Part shown: positions 60,397 to 64,000 of the stretch, one piece after another
Layout: every line of letters starts with the position of its first letter
Numbering within the stretch: the first letter of the stretch is position 1
DNA from: Anaerorhabdus furcosa
GTDB lineage: Bacteria; Bacillota_I; Bacilli_A; Erysipelotrichales; Erysipelotrichaceae
Assembly: GCF_900167375.1 (NCBI RefSeq)
Contig: NZ_FUWY01000004.1
Coordinates: 62,001 to 126,000, forward strand
Direction of reading: 5' to 3'
Length of the DNA stretch: 64,000 bases
Notes under the pieces: generated by a model
Seen by the model: only the letters and a program-made list of their open reading frames with translations
Told to the model about the DNA's origin: nothing
Databases searched by the model: none
Position numbers and translations under genes: made by a program

Positions 60397-61857
60397 TTAA
60401 TTTCTTTTCAAATATTTATTCAACGTAATCTTTACTCGATTAGCTAATAGTGAATTAGAATTAAACAAATACACTCCTATGCCCACGCAATACACAATGA
60501 TTCCGAAAATCACTTGAACAATTAGTGATGTTAATGTTATTCCCAAATACCTCCCAATACCTCTCGTAAATATTGACATCGCAAAACCAGGAATAATGAA
60601 TATAATACTATTCTTAAAAAACATATAGACCGGTAGTTCTTTCCTTACTGCCCAAGTTTGTATGAATGCTACAACGAATTCAGCAAATATAGTTCCAACT
60701 ACTGCCCCAATATCTTTTAATCTAGGGATTAAAATTAAATTTACAATTAAATTTACTATAGCTCCGACACATACAGATAAAATATATATCTTATCCTTAC
60801 CACACGGTATAAGATATTGTGTGCGGATTACATTTGCCCATGCAATAAATATTATCGTGATTGAAAAAAGCTCCATCATAAAACTGGTTCCCTGAAATTC
60901 TCCTCCAAAATAAATAATCGTAAATGTTGGTGCAATTGCTGCTAATCCAAAAGCAATAGCAACTGAAAAAAAAGAAGAAAACTGCATAGACATATCAATG
61001 TAAGTATTTACTTCATCTCTTTTACCATTTGCTACAAGATTCGCTATTCTTGGAAGCATAACAATTCCCAATGCAGTAACCAATCCAGTCGGTATTGTCA
61101 TTATTTTTTGTACATTATCATAGAAACCTAAGTTTTGCATTCCAGACATTTGACCAAGCATTATTTTATCCATTACTGTATAGATACTAACTGCAATAAC
61201 TGGAATAAAAAGTATAAAATTCGACTTAAAATGTGAATATACCAAAGAGATTCGTGGTAATTTGAACGATACATATCGATGTAATTTTGTCCATAAAACC
61301 ACTGCGCTCAAAACAAAGCTTCCAGAAATCAGTGCAATATATATATTTATATCATTTTGAGAACGAACAAATAAAAATATTCCTATAGTGGTTAGTATCT
61401 TGATTACAACATTTCTAAATACTGTAATAGAAAATTTTTCGATTCCCCAAAAAAACCAATTTATATCAAAAAGTCCGGAAATAACATATGGACTCCAAAT
61501 TACTGATGGAATAAAATATATACTAGTTGTCGTATATAAATATATTAAGTATAAAATATATATACTCGCTACTATAATACCGAAAGATATCTGCATAACT
61601 ATTAGTTCTGAGAATACCGTATTCATTTTTTTTTTATCATCTCTAACGCTAGCAATAGATCTATTTCCATAGTTAGAGATTCCTAGCATAGCAAACAAGT
61701 AGAAATAATAAGCAACAGAATTGGTATATGAATATATTCCTAATTTTTTTGCTCCCATTACACGGGTCAAATAGGGAGCTGTAATCAATGGTACAATTAT
61801 AATCAGTATTTGATATAAAACACTATATATGTAATTTTTTTTAATACTTGATTTCAT
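60397..61857 (-). CDS. Wzx-type polysaccharide repeat-unit flippase
   Basis: A 486-residue MOP-superfamily protein with about 14 membrane helices. It begins MKSSIKKNYIYSVLYQILII, followed by VPLITAPYLTRVMGAKKLGIYSYTNS (typical Wzx start, in two pieces). It flips undecaprenyl-linked repeat units to the outer face for polymerisation by Wzy. A polymerase gene lies just upstream, and uronic acid and rhamnose enzymes follow, so a rhamnose- and uronate-containing heteropolysaccharide is likely. The 245 bases between it and the polymerase gene hold no gene that I can see. Confidence 0.9.
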   Translation of the reverse strand: MKSSIKKNYIYSVLYQILIIIVPLITAPYLTRVMGAKKLGIYSYTNSVAYYFYLFAMLGISNYGNRSIASVRDDKKKMNTVFSELIVMQISFGIIVASIYILYLIYLYTTTSIYFIPSVIWSPYVISGLFDINWFFWGIEKFSITVFRNVVIKILTTIGIFLFVRSQNDINIYIALISGSFVLSAVVLWTKLHRYVSFKLPRISLVYSHFKSNFILFIPVIAVSIYTVMDKIMLGQMSGMQNLGFYDNVQKIMTIPTGLVTALGIVMLPRIANLVANGKRDEVNTYIDMSMQFSSFFSVAIAFGLAAIAPTFTIIYFGGEFQGTSFMMELFSITIIFIAWANVIRTQYLIPCGKDKIYILSVCVGAIVNLIVNLILIPRLKDIGAVVGTIFAEFVVAFIQTWAVRKELPVYMFFKNSIIFIIPGFAMSIFTRGIGRYLGITLTSLIVQVIFGIIVYCVGIGVYLFNSNSLLANRVKITLNKYLKRN

Positions 61858-62102
61858 GATATTACCTTTATACTTCCTAAATTGCTATACTAGAATACTA
61901 TTGTATATAGAAGAAATTCTTTAATCCAAAAAGTATTCCAATAACGCAAATATGCTATAATTATCTCTTTTTACTCAAAAGCGAAATAACCAATTTCAGC
62001 ATGTATCTAAATATTACTGTATTTGATGTTATTTTTTCATTCACTGTAGTTCCTTATTCACTTCTAATCTCTAGACTGCAGTAATTTGATTGGGTAAGCA
62101 AT

Positions 62103-63395
62103 CTATTTTCCCCTCTTATAACAAAAATTCATATAAAAATATGCAAACGCAAAATAGACAAGCGATGGACTGAATCTTATCATACTAGTTGCAATATATA
62201 TTATAATCAATAGATATTTTGCAAGCCTCTTTTTGTTATATTCCCTCACGCTTTTAAAGAATACAGTTCCACAAAATAGCCCATACAAAAATGATTCAAT
62301 AACAACCGCTATCACCCCACCATCAAAATAAAAATAATAAAATGGAAGAACAAAAGCATTAAATGTATGCCCCTCACTTATCTTTACTGCGGTTTGAAGC
62401 GTGACCCCAATATCAATTGTTCTTTGATAAATAGCAGGAAATTGACCACTTCCCAAATATTTTAAAACAAGCATAATCGGTCTTAATAGTCCTGAGATAA
62501 AAGTCATTCCATATGTGTAATCAAAATTTACAGTTTCTAATCTCAACGAAGTATGTGGCATACACCCACAAAAATAAACATATATCTGATAAAAGAATTC
62601 ATATGTTCCACTACCAGTTCTATTTATTGATAATTGATACATCACATACACCAAGAACGCTAAAACAATTAAAATAACAATATTACGTTTATTGTTACGT
62701 AGTTTAACACGATTACTATTTTTTATAAATCGATGGGATAAAAAAGCCATTACTAAGACAACTGATAAATTATAAATTAACACACGCCCACCCGAAACAA
62801 TACATGACAGCACAATCCAGACTAATGCTATTACTATGGTTCTAGTTCTCAGCTCTTTTTCTTTCTTACCATGAGTTAACTCTATTGATACTATAGGAAT
62901 GAGTGCATAGAGAAATGGTAAATTGACAAACATTTCAACAATCGTATCAATTCTATTATAAGAATAGCCTGCTACATCATTACCGAAATATACCATTCTT
63001 ATCATATCTAATGAATAACCACCACGCAACATTGGCAAAACCATTGTTACAAAACGATATAAAGTCCAAATTAGCAAAACTGTAACCAGAGCAAAAATAA
63101 ACTTATCATTTACAATATTTCTCTTAGTTCCTAACAAATCTAATTTCTTGTTATTTATCTTGAATGTATATTTATGGCTAATAGATACTCCAATAGAATA
63201 AAAAACAACACCTAGTATTACCAGAATATATGTAAAATCACTTGTTTGTGATAATCCGAAAAGTCTCAAACAAGACAAAAATGAAATTATTCCTATAAAT
63301 CCACAGAAAAGTACTTGGGGATTCATAATATTCTTATAAGCTATCAATGCAAATACCGCACAACCTATACATATAATTGTGGTTAACAATCCCAT
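62103..63395 (-). CDS. Wzy-type oligosaccharide repeat-unit polymerase
   Basis: A 430-residue protein with about eleven membrane helices and one larger extracellular loop (about residues 255-340, containing YEFFYQIYVYFCGCMPHTS). These polymerases are poorly conserved; the call rests on topology, length and the neighbouring Wzx. It polymerises flipped repeat units. An unusual CGC and Cys-rich spot lies in the loop. It starts 33 bases after the glycosyltransferase gene. Confidence 0.82.
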   Translation of the reverse strand: MGLLTTIICIGCAVFALIAYKNIMNPQVLFCGFIGIISFLSCLRLFGLSQTSDFTYILVILGVVFYSIGVSISHKYTFKINNKKLDLLGTKRNIVNDKFIFALVTVLLIWTLYRFVTMVLPMLRGGYSLDMIRMVYFGNDVAGYSYNRIDTIVEMFVNLPFLYALIPIVSIELTHGKKEKELRTRTIVIALVWIVLSCIVSGGRVLIYNLSVVLVMAFLSHRFIKNSNRVKLRNNKRNIVILIVLAFLVYVMYQLSINRTGSGTYEFFYQIYVYFCGCMPHTSLRLETVNFDYTYGMTFISGLLRPIMLVLKYLGSGQFPAIYQRTIDIGVTLQTAVKISEGHTFNAFVLPFYYFYFDGGVIAVVIESFLYGLFCGTVFFKSVREYNKKRLAKYLLIIIYIATSMIRFSPSLVYFAFAYFYMNFCYKRGK

Positions 63396-63428
63396 AAGTT
63401 ATAACCCCCTTGCAATGTTTTTGATAAA

Positions 63429-64000
63429 TTATTCATTTTTCAAAAAATCTAAAACAGATTTCATTGTTATTTCATAAGTAAAATGATCATTTGCATATTT
63501 TCTAATCTCGCTTCTTACATCAACTGTATTTTCTCCACAATAGATTTCATCACAAAAATTATGTACCTGTTCAAAGTCAACAGGTGTATCATCTGCAGGA
63601 ATTCTCTTATAATATTTATATGTTTTATCATAATCTAACTCTGTTTTTACTCCAGAAATAATAGGTAAGCCTTTTGCAACATATTCTTTTCCTTTTAAAG
63701 AACTATTATAACTAATACCCGAACGATGACGCCCCATACTATCAAACCCAATATCACATTGTTCATATACCAAATCCAATTTTTTGCCAAATAGTTTTCC
63801 ATGTAAAATAACATTGTTATTTAAGTCATAGGAATTAATCATTTTTTTCAACTTGTTATACTCCTCTCCATCTCCAACTATATGTAATATGAAGTTGACT
63901 GTTCCACCATTCTTATAATATTCATTTAAGCCTTCAATAGCCCTATCATAACCATGCCAATAAGACAATGTAGCACATAACATTACATTTATTTCGCTTG
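63429..64000 (-). CDS. Glycosyltransferase family 1/4, partial (N-terminus beyond the window)
   Basis: The C-terminal part of a GT-B glycosyltransferase. The frame is open to the right edge, and the sequence before the first internal Met (SEINV, then MLCATLSYWHGYDRAIEGL) is already conserved, so the gene continues beyond 64000. HIVGDGEEYNKLKKMI, NNVILHGKLFGKKLDLVYEQCDIGFDSMG and LKGKEYVAKGLPIISG are typical donor-domain segments. It probably builds the repeat unit of the surface polysaccharide. Confidence 0.85.
   Translation of the reverse strand, partial: SEINVMLCATLSYWHGYDRAIEGLNEYYKNGGTVNFILHIVGDGEEYNKLKKMINSYDLNNNVILHGKLFGKKLDLVYEQCDIGFDSMGRHRSGISYNSSLKGKEYVAKGLPIISGVKTELDYDKTYKYYKRIPADDTPVDFEQVHNFCDEIYCGENTVDVRSEIRKYANDHFTYEITMKSVLDFLKNE

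Noticed and set aside
1-64000. CRISPR arrays, rRNA or tRNA genes
   Set aside because: I looked for regularly spaced repeats, rRNA-like segments and tRNA cloverleaf ends and found none; a covariance search could still find a missed tRNA.

Overview
The window looks like a chromosomal segment of a low-GC, Gram-positive, anaerobic firmicute. The evidence is AT-rich DNA throughout, AGGAGG-type ribosome binding sites, a methionine T-box, BlaI/M56 receptors, a SUF operon of the sufC-D-S-U-B type, pyruvate:ferredoxin oxidoreductase, PASTA kinase and FemXAB proteins. The gene content and the divergent FtsA are most reminiscent of Erysipelotrichia (Solobacterium/Bulleidia/Erysipelothrix-like). That placement is an inference from recall, not a database result.

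Layout. 1-9.9 kb: chloramphenicol acetyltransferase-like gene; metNIQ methionine transporter behind a T-box with an AUG specifier; a PHP-domain phosphatase; two tandem FemX/MurM-type peptidoglycan branching enzymes; ftsA-ftsZ; rpmB. 9.9-19 kb: one co-directional block priA-rsmB-rlmN-stp-pknB-rsgA-rpe-thiN, the classical firmicute order but without def/fmt. 19-25.9 kb: a BlaI-type repressor followed by three tandem M56 (BlaR1-like) membrane metalloproteases and a small lipoprotein. The middle M56 gene is interrupted at an A8 run. 26-32.3 kb: a very small membrane-peptide ORF with an in-frame amber codon, a DUF1275 protein, 5-formyl-THF cyclo-ligase and the SUF iron-sulfur operon. 32.4-38.2 kb: a membrane-anchored parvulin and a degenerate lipoprotein paralogue, a DUF362 ferredoxin protein, a HIT protein, and a MacB-like ABC transporter. 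38.2-45.4 kb: CpsB-like PHP phosphatase, YhaM exoribonuclease, a glycosyltransferase fused to RecX, a flippase-like protein, an orphan prepilin and a second glycolipid-type glycosyltransferase. 45.5-49.5 kb: pyruvate:ferredoxin oxidoreductase and an unknown protein. 49.5-54.2 kb: a cellobiose/lichenan-type PTS operon with a GH4 6-phospho-glycosidase, an RpiR regulator and an RDD membrane protein. 54.3-64 kb: pyrR, then an exopolysaccharide region (UDP-sugar dehydrogenase, rmlC, an IS110 remnant, rmlD, a 1.2 kb gene-free gap, Wzx flippase, Wzy polymerase, and a glycosyltransferase running off the edge).

The most interesting signal is a probable cell-envelope stress regulon. Near-identical BlaI-type boxes (TACAWTTGTC with a -35 embedded) occur twice in front of the blaI/M56 operon and once, about 12 kb away, in the -35 region of the MacB-like ABC transporter. 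A weaker palindrome sits inside the promoter of the second FemX gene. Three different receptors feeding one repressor, with no beta-lactamase in sight, suggest a sensing system for envelope-active compounds other than, or in addition to, beta-lactams. Secondary highlights are the glycosyltransferase-RecX fusion, the A8 slippery site in the middle M56 gene, a possibly leaderless flippase mRNA, and an IS110 fragment that still carries its non-coding left end.
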